Of a stretch of DNA of 64,000 bases, positions 1 to 8,736 are shown one piece after another. This stretch comes from Streptomyces noursei (GTDB lineage: Bacteria; Actinomycetota; Actinomycetes; Streptomycetales; Streptomycetaceae): assembly GCF_001646665.1 (NCBI RefSeq), contig NZ_LWBU01000043.1:165086-229085 (forward strand), read 5' to 3'. A program made the translations under genes and the position numbers. The first letter of the stretch is position 1. Each line of letters begins with the position of its first letter. The notes below the pieces were generated by a model. The model was not told the origin of the DNA and did not search any database. It saw only the letters and a program-made list of their open reading frames with translations.

Positions 1-1
1 A

Positions 2-457
2 CGCGGCTGGAGCGAACGCCGCGGGGCGTTCGTCCAGCACTACGACGGCGAGGTCCTGGACGCGTCCCTGCTGCTGATGCCGGTGGTGGGCTTCCTCTCG
101 CCACGGGACCGGCGCTGGCTGTCCACCCTGGACGCCATGGAGGCCGAACTGGTCTCCGACAGCCTCGTCCACCGCTACGACCCGCGCGCCTCACCCGACG
201 GCCTGCGCGGCGACGAGGGCACCTTCTCGCTGTGCAGCTTCCTGTACGCGGGGGCCCTCGCCCGCGCGGGCCGGGTGGGGATGGCGCGCTACGCCTTCGA
301 CAAGATGCTGACCTACGCCAACCACGTCGGCCTGTTCGCCGAGGAGATCGGGCCCACCGGGGAGCAACTGGGCAACTTCCCGCAGGCGTTCACCCACGTG
401 GCGCTCATCATGGCGGCGCTCGCCCTGGACGAGGAGCTGGACCGGGCGGGCGACTGA
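2..457 (+). CDS. Glycoside hydrolase family 15 protein, C-terminal fragment (5' end outside window)
   Basis: The reading frame is open from the left edge, so about 151 residues of the C-terminus are seen. It carries the typical end of the GH15 glucoamylase/trehalase-like (alpha/alpha)6 barrel: GTFSLCSFLYAGALARAG, then a run ending AEEIGPTGEQLGNFPQAFTH, which includes the late catalytic-base helix region of the family (TGEQLGNFPQAFTH). GH15 enzymes hydrolyse terminal alpha-glucosidic bonds (trehalose or glucans); which substrate applies cannot be told from this fragment. No signal peptide information is available because the N-terminus is missing. It is followed by a separate small secreted-protein gene 73 bases downstream. 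Confidence 0.85.
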   Translation, partial: RGWSERRGAFVQHYDGEVLDASLLLMPVVGFLSPRDRRWLSTLDAMEAELVSDSLVHRYDPRASPDGLRGDEGTFSLCSFLYAGALARAGRVGMARYAFDKMLTYANHVGLFAEEIGPTGEQLGNFPQAFTHVALIMAALALDEELDRAGD

Positions 458-530
458 GACGGGGCCGCCGGTTGCGCCGGACGGGCGACCGCCGCCGTGA
501 CCCGGCCCGCCGGGCCGTCGTTGGCCCGGC

Positions 531-767
531 ATGCCACGCACCGCCCTCGCCCGCGCCCCGCGCGCCCTCGCCCTGCTCGCCCTCACCGGCGCCGCCCTGG
601 CCCCCTCCGCGACCACCGCCCACGCCGAGTCCCTCAACGGGGGACTGGTCGACAAGGTCCACGTCGGGGCGGACGGCCGGCTCGGCCAACAGGTGCTGGA
701 CGAGGCCGTGGACGCCCTCCACACCGTGCAGTCGAAGGCGTCGATCCGGCCGGGCGCCCGGCCGTAG
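531..767 (+). CDS. Small secreted protein of unknown function (78 aa)
   Basis: The 78-residue product starts with a basic n-region, a hydrophobic core (ALALLALTGAALAPSA) and an AxA-type cleavage site at THA/ES, so it is very probably exported by Sec. The mature peptide would be only about 45 residues, without cysteines: it begins SLNGGLVDKVHVGADGRLGQ and ends basic. I do not recognise a family. The ATG is chosen because the signal peptide begins right there; the upstream Shine-Dalgarno is weak. G/C-biased third positions support coding. It stands alone between a GH15 gene on the same strand and a convergent lactonase-like gene that ends 13 bases away. Confidence 0.55.
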   Translation: MPRTALARAPRALALLALTGAALAPSATTAHAESLNGGLVDKVHVGADGRLGQQVLDEAVDALHTVQSKASIRPGARP

Positions 768-779
768 CTCCCCGGACGC

Positions 780-1817
780 TCAGGAGAGGACCACGCACGC
801 GGCGGCCGGCACCTCCAGCGCGCCGCCGCGCCGGAGGTCACCGCTCTCCGGGTCCGCGTCGAACCAGGTGACGTCGCCGGACCACTCGTTGGCGACGTAC
901 AGCCGGTTCCCGGACGGGCCGGCCACCAGGTCGCGGGGCCACACACCCCCGCAGTCCACGGCGCCCACGAGACGGGGCTTCTCCGCCCCGTCCGCGAGCG
1001 AGAACGTCAGGATCCTGTTGCTGCCGCGCACCGCGGCCCGGACGAACCGGCCGTCCCGCGCGGCGTGGACCACCGAGGGGTACACCCGCTCCCCGTCACC
1101 CGCGCCCTCCGGGTCGATCGCCACCTCCGCCAGCGGCTCCAGCCGCCCCGCCCCGGGGTCCCACCGGCAGACGGTCATCTGCGGCTCCAGCTCGTGCAGT
1201 ACGTACGCGACCTCCCCGTCCGGGTGGAAGGCGAGGTGCCGCGGCCCCGACCCGGCCCGCAGCGCGGTCTCCCCGTGCACCCGGAGCCCCGCCGAAGCCG
1301 GGTCGTCCGCGCAGACCCGCACCGAGTCGGTGCCCAGGTCCACGCTGAGCACCCACCGTCCGCCGGGCGCGGGCAGCACCTGGTGGGCGTGCGGCCCGCG
1401 CTGCCGGTCGGCGTCGGGGCCCGAGCCCTGGTGGTCCAGCACGGCGGGCGGCCCCGCGAGGCTCCCGTCGGGGCGCACGGTGAGCCCGCTGACGCCGCCC
1501 GAGCCGTAGTTGGCCGTGTACAGCCGCCGCCCCGCCACGCACAGGTGCGTGGGGCCGGAGCCCGCCACGCCGACCGCCGGGCCGAGCGGGGTGAGCCCGC
1601 CGTCCGCCCCGGTGCGGAACGCCGCCACCGCACCGGGATCGGTGTCGCTCACCGCATAGAGGACCCCGGTGTCGCGGGCGAGGACGAGGCAGGAGGGGTT
1701 GACGACCGTGTCGACGCTCGTACGCGGAGTCAGCGCCCCGGTCGCCGGGTCCACGGCCGCGACGGTGATGCCGCGGCCGCCTCCCGAGGTGAACGAGCCG
1801 ATGTACGCCCAGTGCAC
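780..1817 (-). CDS. Lactonase family protein (6-phosphogluconolactonase-type beta-propeller)
   Basis: The 345-residue protein has the layout of the Pgl/YbhE-like lactonase family, a seven-bladed beta-propeller: N-terminal AYIGSFTSGGGRGI, a blade reading VNPSCLVLARDTGVLYAVSD, the conserved GPTHLCVAGRRLYTANYGSG, GPHAHQVLPAP, GSGPRHLAFHPDGEVAYVLHE and the terminal WPRDLVAGPSGNRLYVANEW. Family members hydrolyse 6-phosphogluconolactone or related lactones in the cytoplasm; the true substrate here is not known. There is no signal peptide. The ATG has a GGAAGGGG ribosome site nine bases upstream. It lies in a minus-strand pair with the dipeptidase-like gene upstream (58 bases apart), but no functional link is evident. 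Confidence 0.85.
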   Translation of the reverse strand: MHWAYIGSFTSGGGRGITVAAVDPATGALTPRTSVDTVVNPSCLVLARDTGVLYAVSDTDPGAVAAFRTGADGGLTPLGPAVGVAGSGPTHLCVAGRRLYTANYGSGGVSGLTVRPDGSLAGPPAVLDHQGSGPDADRQRGPHAHQVLPAPGGRWVLSVDLGTDSVRVCADDPASAGLRVHGETALRAGSGPRHLAFHPDGEVAYVLHELEPQMTVCRWDPGAGRLEPLAEVAIDPEGAGDGERVYPSVVHAARDGRFVRAAVRGSNRILTFSLADGAEKPRLVGAVDCGGVWPRDLVAGPSGNRLYVANEWSGDVTWFDADPESGDLRRGGALEVPAAACVVLS

Positions 1818-1875
1818 GCGATGCCCCTTCCGCCGTTGTCCGACTGGCTGGGCACTGTAGGCACGGGCCGGGGCG

Positions 1876-3942
1876 TCAGGAGCCGTACACGCCGACCTCG
1901 TGGAGCGAGTAGCCCCAATCGGTCCCGCGTTCGAGACCCGTGACGCGGACGTGGCGGGCCGGCACGGCGGTGAACCGGGCGGTGTCGAGGCCCCCGTCCC
2001 CGGCGGTGGTGGACCAGACGGTCCGCCACGTGTCGCCGTCGGTGGACACCTCGACGCGGTACGCCTTCCCGTACGCCCGCTCCCAGTCGAGGGTGACCCG
2101 CCCGACGGTGCGGGTGGCGCCCAGGTCGACGCCGAGCCACTGCGGGTCGCGCCAGTCGCTCGCCCAGCGGGTGCGGCGGTCGCCGTCCACGGCGCGGCCG
2201 GGCGCGTAACTGGTGAAGGGGTTCCACTCGGACGTACTGGCCGAGGCCGCCGCCCCGGCCGCCAGGTTCACCGCGCGGTGCCGTTCGGAGCCGCCCCAGG
2301 TGGACAGGTAGGACTCGGCGCCCCGCATGAGGTCGTCGACGACGTCCTGGCCGCCCGTGACCCTGATGTCCTCCAGCCAGTCCGGGACCAGGCCGTAGTG
2401 GGCGGCGCCGTCGGTGTTGATGTCCCAGGTGCGTTCACCGGTGGTCTGCCGGTCGATGAGCGAACCGCCGTCCGCGCTGCGGAACGGGTAGCGGACGGGG
2501 TTCGGCGCGTCCGCGCCCCGGGGGGCGGGCCAGCCGCCGACGCCGTTCATGTCGGTGCCGTAGCCGTAGCCGGCGCCGTACTTCTCGCGCAGGGCGTCCG
2601 TGCGCCGGGCCTCGGCGGTGAACGCCTCGGCGCCGTGCATGTACTGGGCGATGAACCCGCCGAGGCGGTAGACCCGCTCCGTCCAGTCCATGTCCATCCA
2701 GCTGTGCGAGGAGATCACGCCGGGGTACGACTCGGACTCCAGGACGTCCAGGACGCGGCCCGTCGCCTTCACGCTCATGTGGTCGATCTCGACCATCATC
2801 TTCCGCTCCATCATCCCGCGCAGGGCGTACTCGCCGAGCGCGGTCAGGCCGCGGGTGTTGCAGCGGGCGTCCGCGGCGTACGACGGGACCGCGACACCGG
2901 GCGGGAGCTTCTTCTCCGCCTCGGCCGCGGACGCGTTGCCGATGGGGTTGTCGGCCTGCGGACCGGTGCACTTCTCGGTCTTCCAGAACGTCCCCGTCGA
3001 CAGGAACTGACCCACGTTGATGGCCGTTCCGAGGGTGCCCGAGTCGAACCGGACGCCGCACAGGGCGTTGTCGAACTTGTGGCACAGGAACATGCTGCGG
3101 ACACCGAGCGCGTACAGCTCGTCGAGGCCCCGGTCGATGTCGGCCCTGTCGCACTGCGGGACGTCCAGAATCTGCTTGCAGCCGAACGGCTCCGAGGTCT
3201 CCACGCCCAGCACCACGGCCAGCTTGCCCTGCTCGATCACCGAGCGGGCCTGGCCCGAGTCGGTGACGATCCGGAACCAGCCCTCGCCGGGGCCACCGTA
3301 CATCCGGTCGACGAACGCCTGCATCTCGTACGTGCGGCGCGCCTGGAGGCGGATGGACGTCATCTCGTCGCAGCCGCGGTCCTTGAAGAAGTAGACGGAG
3401 CAGATGACCCCGTTGGTGACGAGGTCGTTGACGAGGACGCGCTGGCCGCCGCGCCAGGCCCGTTCCACCCAGGCGTAGTAGTTCTGCTGGTGGGTCAGCG
3501 AGTCGTGGGCCGGCCAGTCCTTGAAGGTGGGCCAGCCGTGCGGGTCGTGCTTGCCGTCGCCGCCCTTGGTGATGAAGTCGAAGACGGCGAGGGAGCCGTC
3601 GGGGTAGTGCTCGGGGCAGTCCTTCAGCGCGTCGGCGACGCCGAGTTCGGAGAAGGGCTTGCCGCAGATCAGCCGGCCGCCGAAGGCCTCGTTGGACATC
3701 AGATGGTCGTGCGCGTCGACGAAGCCCCGCACCCGGCCCTGGGCGTCGGTGCCCTTGAACGGCTCCCCGGCGACGTCGACACGGGAGTCGGGGGCGGGCC
3801 GTGCCGGCGGCTCCCACCAGCCTGCCGAGGCGGCGGAGCCCGTGACGGCGGGCGCCGGTCCCAGGGTCAGCAGGGTGAGGATCAGGGACAGCACCGCGAG
3901 AACCTTGAGCCTGCCGTGCGAGCGTAGCGACAAGGCCATCAC
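1876..3942 (-). CDS. Secreted membrane-dipeptidase-like (peptidase M19 / amidohydrolase) protein with C-terminal F5/8-type discoidin domain
   Basis: The 688-residue product has a Sec signal (hydrophobic LKVLAVLSLILTLLTLGPA). A large metallohydrolase-like region follows, with the metal-type motif FVDAHDHLMS near residue 73, VVLGVETSEPFGC, KMMVEIDHMSVKATGR and SHSWMDMDW, all reminiscent of renal dipeptidase-fold amidohydrolases. The last 130 or so residues form a discoidin/F5-8 C module (AVDGDRRTRWASDWRDPQWL and RVTLDWERAYGKAYRVEVST), which usually binds carbohydrate or surfaces. It is therefore probably an extracellular hydrolase acting on a polymer or peptide; substrate unknown. GTG at 3942 is immediately followed by ATG at 3939; either could be the start, with GGAAA just upstream. 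Confidence 0.75.
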   Translation of the reverse strand: MMALSLRSHGRLKVLAVLSLILTLLTLGPAPAVTGSAASAGWWEPPARPAPDSRVDVAGEPFKGTDAQGRVRGFVDAHDHLMSNEAFGGRLICGKPFSELGVADALKDCPEHYPDGSLAVFDFITKGGDGKHDPHGWPTFKDWPAHDSLTHQQNYYAWVERAWRGGQRVLVNDLVTNGVICSVYFFKDRGCDEMTSIRLQARRTYEMQAFVDRMYGGPGEGWFRIVTDSGQARSVIEQGKLAVVLGVETSEPFGCKQILDVPQCDRADIDRGLDELYALGVRSMFLCHKFDNALCGVRFDSGTLGTAINVGQFLSTGTFWKTEKCTGPQADNPIGNASAAEAEKKLPPGVAVPSYAADARCNTRGLTALGEYALRGMMERKMMVEIDHMSVKATGRVLDVLESESYPGVISSHSWMDMDWTERVYRLGGFIAQYMHGAEAFTAEARRTDALREKYGAGYGYGTDMNGVGGWPAPRGADAPNPVRYPFRSADGGSLIDRQTTGERTWDINTDGAAHYGLVPDWLEDIRVTGGQDVVDDLMRGAESYLSTWGGSERHRAVNLAAGAAASASTSEWNPFTSYAPGRAVDGDRRTRWASDWRDPQWLGVDLGATRTVGRVTLDWERAYGKAYRVEVSTDGDTWRTVWSTTAGDGGLDTARFTAVPARHVRVTGLERGTDWGYSLHEVGVYGS

Positions 3943-4503
3943 CCGATTTCCAGCCGGAGGGCACCGCCGGGAGCCGGACGCGTACCGGGCCCGCGGTGAT
4001 TGTCATGTCCGCATAAATCGCGCGCGCGACGAGAATCCCGGCTGCGGGGTGAGCAGTCAAGGGGTCCGACGCTCATGTCGGGCCGTCCCGGCGGTGACGT
4101 CGGGCCGTCCCCGCGATCAGGCGCACCGGCCCGCGGTCCGCCCGCAGCCGTCACGTCCGGGCACGCGGTGCCGCCGCCCCAGGGCCCGCCCGCGGTCCGC
4201 CCGCGCCGGCCGCCTCCCGCACGCTGCCGGCTCCCGGGCGTACCGCCCCTGTGTGGGCTTCGCGCCCACCGGCCTCCGGCCACCGCACGCACGTGCTTCC
4301 GGCCCGCACGACCGCCGCGGGCACCGGCCTCCGTGTCCAGGCGGCCACGCGCGGTCCCCGCACGCACCGGCCTCCATGTCCAGGCGGCCGCCCGCGCGGG
4401 TCCGCACGCACCGGCCTCCGCGTCCGCCGGTTTCCGGGCTCCCAGCGGGCCGGGGCCGCTGCCGACCACCGCACCCACCACCCACCGCCCCGCACCCGTT
4501 GCG
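3943..4503. other. Intergenic stretch with degenerate GC-rich repeats, no convincing gene
   Basis: About 560 bases separate the dipeptidase-like gene start from the end of the PucR gene. The only AT-relieved part is next to 4005-4025 (gtgattgtcatgtccgcata), plausibly the promoter zone for the minus-strand dipeptidase-like gene. The rest is very GC-rich. Open frames exist on both strands but encode only Arg/Gly/Pro/Ala-rich repeat sequence without any family features, so none is called. Confidence 0.6.
4266..4420. repeat. Imperfect direct repeats, 43-44 bp period, core CACCGGCCTCC
   Basis: The core caccggcctcc recurs at 4266, 4321, 4364 and 4408. The copies at 4321 and 4364 share the longer caccggcctcc[ga]tgtccaggcggcc. 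The last three copies are spaced 43 and 44 bases. No palindrome or coding frame explains them; slippage-type expansion in non-coding DNA is the simplest reading. Confidence 0.6.
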
Positions 4504-5739
4504 TCATGCCAGCCGGCCCTGTAATCGCTGGGCGCGGAGCACCAGTTCCAGTTCGAACCGCCGGTCCGGGTCCTCCACGTCGTCGCCCCACAGCTCCTTG
4601 ATCTGCCGCATCCGGTAGCGGACCGTCTGCGGGTGGACGCCCAGCCGGGCGGCGATCTCCGGGGCGCCGCCCCGGGTCTCCAGCCAGGCCAGCAGCGTCT
4701 CCGCCAGCCGGCGCCGCTGCGTCGGGCCCCGGTCGGCGAGCGGCGCCAGGCAGCGGTCGGCCAGCGCCCCGATCAGTTCCTCGGGCGGCAGCAGGACCAG
4801 CGCGTCGATGTGCTCCGTGCAGTGCAGCAGGTCCCCCGACGGCAGCAGGCCGCGCTCGATCAGCCCCATCGCCTCCGTGGCCCAGCGCAGCGACGCCGCC
4901 GCGTCCGGCGGGGGCACGGCCGGGCCGATCGCACCCGTCCAGCCCCGCAGCGCCCGGTGCACCTGCTCGCGACGGCCCGGCACCCCCGGGTCCGGCACGA
5001 ACAGCAGGGGCCGTTCGCGCTCCATGTCCAGCAGGACCTCCGCCCCCACGGCCGGCGCCACGCAGTCCCGGGCCGGCCGCTGGAGCACCCCCACGGCCAC
5101 CCGCTGGGGCACCGCCCAGCCGATGCGGGCGGCGTGGGCGGCGTACTCCTCCAGGGGGTGTGACCGGTCGGGACGGTGCTCGCCCAGCAGCGCCTGCGTC
5201 AGCTTGCGCTGCAACCGCAGCCGCTCGCCCGCCTGCCGCGCGGCGGCCTCCGCGTAACCGCGCACCGTCTGGTCCACCAGGCCGTCGAGGAAGGCGAACC
5301 CGGCCTCCGCCAGGTCGTACATCGCCGGGGGCGGGATCCGCGCCTCGTGGCCGATCTCCGCCAGCCGCCGCCAGGCGAGCCGCACCCCCAGCCGGTACAC
5401 CGCCTGGAGGGAGTCGAGCGTGCGGCCCTGCTGCCCCTCCCCGCGCCCGAAGTCCTGGAAGACCTCCAGGTGCGGCTGGGGACTGCCGGACCCGTACACG
5501 AGGTGCTGGAGGAACTCCTCCAGGGCGCGCCGGATGCCGACCAGGGCCACCAGCTCGCCCGAGTCGTCCACCAGCAGCGGCATGCGGGGATGCTCACGGC
5601 AGATCGTGTCGAGGATCTCCCGGGCGAGCGCGGGCACCTCTCCCATCGCGCGGTCGGCGAACTCGCGCACCTGGCGGTGGGGCAGGTCCGCCCAGGCCGC
5701 GCGTTCACCGGCCGGCGCCTGCGTGTCCACTCCGGTCAC
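4504..5739 (-). CDS. PucR-family transcriptional regulator
   Basis: The 411-residue protein ends with the classic PucR C-terminal helix-turn-helix: LAETLLAWLETRGGAPEIAA followed by RLGVHPQTVRYRMRQIKELW. The N-terminal 180 residues (starting around VREFADRAMGEVPALAREIL) and a central GGDEF-like region around LERPARDCVAPAVGAEVLLD are as in streptomycete PucR/CdaR-like regulators of purine, amino-acid or sugar-acid metabolism. It binds DNA as a likely homomultimer; effector and targets are unknown. The gene is single on the minus strand, next to a tiny membrane-protein gene that ends seven bases before its start. The ATG precedes the conserved PucR N-terminus; no strong ribosome site is obvious. 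Confidence 0.85.
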   Translation of the reverse strand: MTGVDTQAPAGERAAWADLPHRQVREFADRAMGEVPALAREILDTICREHPRMPLLVDDSGELVALVGIRRALEEFLQHLVYGSGSPQPHLEVFQDFGRGEGQQGRTLDSLQAVYRLGVRLAWRRLAEIGHEARIPPPAMYDLAEAGFAFLDGLVDQTVRGYAEAAARQAGERLRLQRKLTQALLGEHRPDRSHPLEEYAAHAARIGWAVPQRVAVGVLQRPARDCVAPAVGAEVLLDMERERPLLFVPDPGVPGRREQVHRALRGWTGAIGPAVPPPDAAASLRWATEAMGLIERGLLPSGDLLHCTEHIDALVLLPPEELIGALADRCLAPLADRGPTQRRRLAETLLAWLETRGGAPEIAARLGVHPQTVRYRMRQIKELWGDDVEDPDRRFELELVLRAQRLQGRLA

Positions 5740-5745
5740 CTCCGG

Positions 5746-5898
5746 TCACCCCCGCGGCGAAGCCGTCTGATGGCTGATCAGTGGCACGTTGGGTTGTTCC
5801 GGGGTGGCCTCGAGCAGGGCCACGACGCCGAGGGCCGCTCCCACGGCGAGCGCCGCGGCGACCGCCACGGTGAGGGCGGCGGCGAGCAGTCTGGACAT
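5746..5898 (-). CDS. Small single-span membrane protein (50 aa, DUF2613-like)
   Basis: A 50-residue product consisting of an almost continuous hydrophobic Ala/Val/Leu helix (LLAAALTVAVAAALAVGAAL) and a short polar tail EATPEQPNVPLISH. Size, the basic MSR start and the tail are as in the tiny actinobacterial DUF2613-type membrane proteins; I assign this from memory of the family and only with moderate certainty. The ATG at 5898 has AGGCTGACC-like weak ribosome-site sequence upstream. It is divergent from the DUF3068 gene and shares the 190-base region containing the promoter at 5980-6009. Confidence 0.6.
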   Translation of the reverse strand: MSRLLAAALTVAVAAALAVGAALGVVALLEATPEQPNVPLISHQTASPRG

Positions 5899-5979
5899 GG
5901 TCGGGTCAGCCTTTCTGACGCTGGGACCCCACCACGAGCCCGCCACCCCGGACGGCGACCACCCCATCGCACCAGTGCA

Positions 5980-6009
5980 TTGACAGTCCGTCAAGAGGAC
6001 CCCTACGGT
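5980..6009 (+). promoter_or_regulatory. Probable primary-sigma promoter TTGACA-N18-TACGGT
   Basis: TTGACA at 5980-5985 and TACGGT at 6004-6009 are separated by 18 bases, matching the HrdB-type consensus TTGAC-N18-TAnnnT. The -35 element is also the left arm of a small inverted repeat (TTGAC-AGTCC-GTCAA, 5980-5994), which could be an operator overlapping the promoter. Transcription would start near 6016, leaving about 70 bases of leader before the DUF3068 gene at 6088. Confidence 0.6.
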
Positions 6010-6087
6010 TCCCGGCCCATACGGAGTCCCTCCCGGAGTGCACGTTACGCCGAGCAACCTCGTCCCGGCCCCCACGGAGTGTCCGCA

Positions 6088-7056
6088 ATGCGTCGCACCG
6101 CTTCCCCCCTGTCGCTCATCCTGCTCGGGACCGGCGTGTTCCTGCTGGTCCTCGCCCCCTTGCTCGTCCAGTACGTCCAGCCGCGCGCCAAGGTGACCCC
6201 CATCGACGTCGACACCCTCACCGTCTTCACCGGTACGGGCAGTTACTTCGACACGCGCCGGATCGAGACCGTCACTGGCCGCCCGCTGACCATCACCCGC
6301 CAGGTGCGCGGGGACGTGGCCGACAGCGTCCGCAGCGGCCGGGCCGTGTGGGACGTCTCCACCTCGGTGGACGCCGAGCACACGCTCCCCGCCGCCGCCA
6401 CCCACGACTCCCTCCAGTGGACCCTGGAACGCTGGGTCACCGACCGGCGCACCAACGAACCGGTGCACTGCTGCCAGGAGTCGCCGGCCTTCGACGGCGA
6501 GGCCTACCTGAAGTTCCCCTTCGATGTACAGAAACGCCCCTACCGCTGGTGGGACGGCACGCTCGGCTCCACCGTGACCCTCCGCTTCGCAGGTCGGGCC
6601 ACGGTCCAGGGGTACGAGGGGTACCGCTTCACCGGCCGCGTGGAACCGGCGAGGACGGGCACACGCCTGGTGCCGGGCCGGCTCGTCGGGCAGCCCGGCC
6701 GGCCCCAGGTCCTCGCCGAGGAGTGGTACTCCAACCACGGCATCGAACTCGTCGTCGACCGACGCACCGGCCGCATCGTGAACGCCGCGATCGGCCCCCG
6801 GAAGGTGCTGCGCGCGCCCGGGTCGACCAAGGACGCGGTGGTCCTGCTGGACAGCCGGCGCCTGGAGTTCACCCCGGCGACCCAGCGCGCCCAGGTGGCG
6901 CTGGCCTCGGCGGACAATCGCAGACTCCGGCTGCTCGGACGAACGGCACCCCTCGGTGCGGCCGTCGCCGGCACACTGGCGGCCGCGGCCGGTGTGGTGC
7001 TCCTGGCCGGGGGAGGACGTGGGCGGGCGCGACGGGCCGGCCGGGCCGGGCGCTGA
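6088..7056 (+). CDS. DUF3068 domain membrane-anchored protein
   Basis: The 322-residue product has an N-terminal membrane helix (LSLILLGTGVFLLVLAPLLV), a large outside domain beginning AKVTPIDVDTLTVFTGTGSY with the family-typical PYRWWDGTLGST and YEGYRFTGRVE stretches and EWYSNHGIELVVDRRTGRIV, then a second helix near the C-terminus (AAVAGTLAAAAGVVLLAGG) and a basic tail. This two-helix topology with an extracytoplasmic beta-rich domain is characteristic of actinobacterial DUF3068 (porin-accessory-like) proteins. Function is unknown. It precedes the glycosyltransferase/AftD-like operon by about 250 bases on the same strand and families like this often travel with it, so a role in the same envelope process is plausible (inference). 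Confidence 0.8.
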   Translation: MRRTASPLSLILLGTGVFLLVLAPLLVQYVQPRAKVTPIDVDTLTVFTGTGSYFDTRRIETVTGRPLTITRQVRGDVADSVRSGRAVWDVSTSVDAEHTLPAAATHDSLQWTLERWVTDRRTNEPVHCCQESPAFDGEAYLKFPFDVQKRPYRWWDGTLGSTVTLRFAGRATVQGYEGYRFTGRVEPARTGTRLVPGRLVGQPGRPQVLAEEWYSNHGIELVVDRRTGRIVNAAIGPRKVLRAPGSTKDAVVLLDSRRLEFTPATQRAQVALASADNRRLRLLGRTAPLGAAVAGTLAAAAGVVLLAGGGRGRARRAGRAGR

Positions 7057-7304
7057 CGACGGGATTCCGGCCCACCGCCAGCGAAACTGCGTGCTGCCGC
7101 CCCTCATCCGTGCGGAATTTGTCATCCGGGTGAGTAGCTGTGGCGGCGGAGTTGGCGAAAACTGACCAGCCCACCGCACCGCCACGCCCGCCTCTCCGGG
7201 GGCGGCCCTCCATGACCTGCTCCATCCCCCCACCCGGTGCCGGCGACCGCATGCCGGCCCGGAGCATCGTCATCGGTTCCCGACCCGAACGAGTTGGAGC
7301 CCGC

Positions 7305-8732
7305 ATGCCCCAGCACGTGCCCCCCACGCTGACCGCAGCCCCGACCCCGCTCCCCGCCGCACCCCCGGCCCCGCCCCCGATCGGGACCCCGGCCCCGGCC
7401 TCCACCCCGGGCGGCGTCCCGGACCGGGCCGCTGCCCGTTCCGGACGGTCCTCCCGGGGCGGCGGCGCCGTCGGGGCTCCCCGCCGGATCGTCTTCCTCT
7501 CCCGGCGCGACCTCGGCAACCCCGCCGCCGGAGGCTCCGAACTGCTCGTCGACCGGCTCGCGGAGGGCCTGACGGAGCTGGGCCACGAGGTGACCCTGCT
7601 GTGCGGGGGCCCCGCCGTGTACCGCGACTACCGGGTCGTCTCGGCGGGCGGGGACCTCGGCCACTTCCTGCGGGCCCCCGCGGCGTTCACCCGCCAGGTC
7701 GGCGCCTGCGACCTGCTGGTCGAGGTGTGCAACGGCCTGCCCTACCTGGCGCCCCTGTGGCACCGGGGGCCCACCCTCTGCCTGGTCAACCACGTCCACA
7801 CCGAGCTGTGGGGCATGCGCTACCCCCGCCCCGCCGCCGGCATCGGGCGCAGGCTGGAGCGCTGGGCCCTGTCCGGCGCCCAGCGGGGCAACCTCCTGGT
7901 GGCCGTCTCGGAGTCGACCGCGTCGGCGCTCGGCGCCCTGGGCGTCGACCCGGACCGGATCCGGATCGTGCACAACGGGGTCGAGGACCCGGGGCCCAGG
8001 ACGCCCAGGTCCCGGGAACCGCTGTTCCTGGCGGTGGGCCGGCTGGTCGAGTACAAGCGCATCGACCTGCTGCTGCGGCTCTGGGAACGGGTGCGGCCGG
8101 TCACCGGGGGCACGCTGGTGATCGTCGGCGACGGCCCCGAGGCCCGGCGGCTCGAAGCCCTCGCCGGTCCCGGCGTCGTCCTCGCGGGCCGGGTGTCCGA
8201 GGAGGAGAAGCACCGGCTGCTGTGCGCCTCTTGGCTCCTGCTGCACCCGTCGGCGGTCGAGGGGTGGGGGCTGGTCGTCACCGAGGCGGCCGGGCGCGGC
8301 ACCCCGTCGATCGGGTTCGACGTACCCGGACTGCGGGACTCCGTCGAGGACGGCGTGACCGGGGCGCTGGTGCGGGGCGAGAGCGCCTTCGCGGCGGCCT
8401 GGTGCGCGCTCGCCCTCGACCACGACCGCCGTGAGGCCATGGGCAGGGCCGCCGCCCTGCGGGCCGGACGCTACCGGTGGGCCACGACCGTACGGCGCTT
8501 CCGGGACGTCGCGGCGGAGGCGGCCGCCCGCCACGGCGCCCCGGCGCCGGGCGACGCCACCGGGCGGGACGGCGCGGCCCTCCCCGCCGGCGCCCCGGCC
8601 CGTACCCCTGCCGCGGCCACCCCGAGGACACCCACCGCCCCGGCGGCACCGGCACCCACCGCCCCGGCGGAACCGACCCCCGCGAGGACACCCACCGCCC
8701 CGGCGGAACCGACCGCGCCGCGCCGGGGCTGA
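7305..8732 (+). CDS. GT4-family glycosyltransferase with Pro/Ala/Thr-rich tail
   Basis: 475 residues. After a Pro-rich N-terminus comes a GT-B glycosyltransferase: RRIVFLSRRDLGNPAAGGSE (first Rossmann fold with the GG acceptor loop), VHNGVEDPG, and the nucleotide-sugar-binding half FLAVGRLVEYKRIDLLLRLW, VIVGDGPEARRLEAL, then the EX7E-type HPSAVEGWGLVVTEAAGRGT. It probably transfers a sugar from an NDP-donor to a lipid or glycan on the cytoplasmic side. The last 50 residues are low-complexity Thr-Pro-Ala encoded by a nucleotide repeat. ATG 7305 has GGAG five bases upstream; a longer in-frame extension is less likely. It is the first gene of a tightly packed operon whose next gene begins four bases after its stop. 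Confidence 0.85.
   Translation: MPQHVPPTLTAAPTPLPAAPPAPPPIGTPAPASTPGGVPDRAAARSGRSSRGGGAVGAPRRIVFLSRRDLGNPAAGGSELLVDRLAEGLTELGHEVTLLCGGPAVYRDYRVVSAGGDLGHFLRAPAAFTRQVGACDLLVEVCNGLPYLAPLWHRGPTLCLVNHVHTELWGMRYPRPAAGIGRRLERWALSGAQRGNLLVAVSESTASALGALGVDPDRIRIVHNGVEDPGPRTPRSREPLFLAVGRLVEYKRIDLLLRLWERVRPVTGGTLVIVGDGPEARRLEALAGPGVVLAGRVSEEEKHRLLCASWLLLHPSAVEGWGLVVTEAAGRGTPSIGFDVPGLRDSVEDGVTGALVRGESAFAAAWCALALDHDRREAMGRAAALRAGRYRWATTVRRFRDVAAEAAARHGAPAPGDATGRDGAALPAGAPARTPAAATPRTPTAPAAPAPTAPAEPTPARTPTAPAEPTAPRRG
8624..8714 (+). repeat. Coding direct repeat (gaggacacccaccgccccgg units)
   Basis: The unit gaggacacccaccgccccgg occurs at 8624 and 8684, with a partial copy (cacccaccgccccggcgg) between them; the products read TPTAPAAPAP / TPARTPTAPAEP. 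It lengthens the disordered C-terminal tail of the glycosyltransferase. Such in-frame repeats are prone to copy-number change. Confidence 0.75.
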
Positions 8733-8736
8733 GCCG

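Noticed and set aside
1900..3927. Long + strand frame opposite the dipeptidase-like gene
   Set aside because: Product is Val/Gly/Asp-rich without family features; third-position G/C bias supports the minus-strand gene.
4266..4420. Possible CRISPR array
   Set aside because: Units abut without unique spacers of uniform length, are imperfect, and no cas gene is present.
3939..4481. 180-codon minus-strand frame in the repeat spacer
   Set aside because: Consists of the translated 43-44-bp repeats, rich in Gly/Arg/Ala, with no ribosome site or family features.
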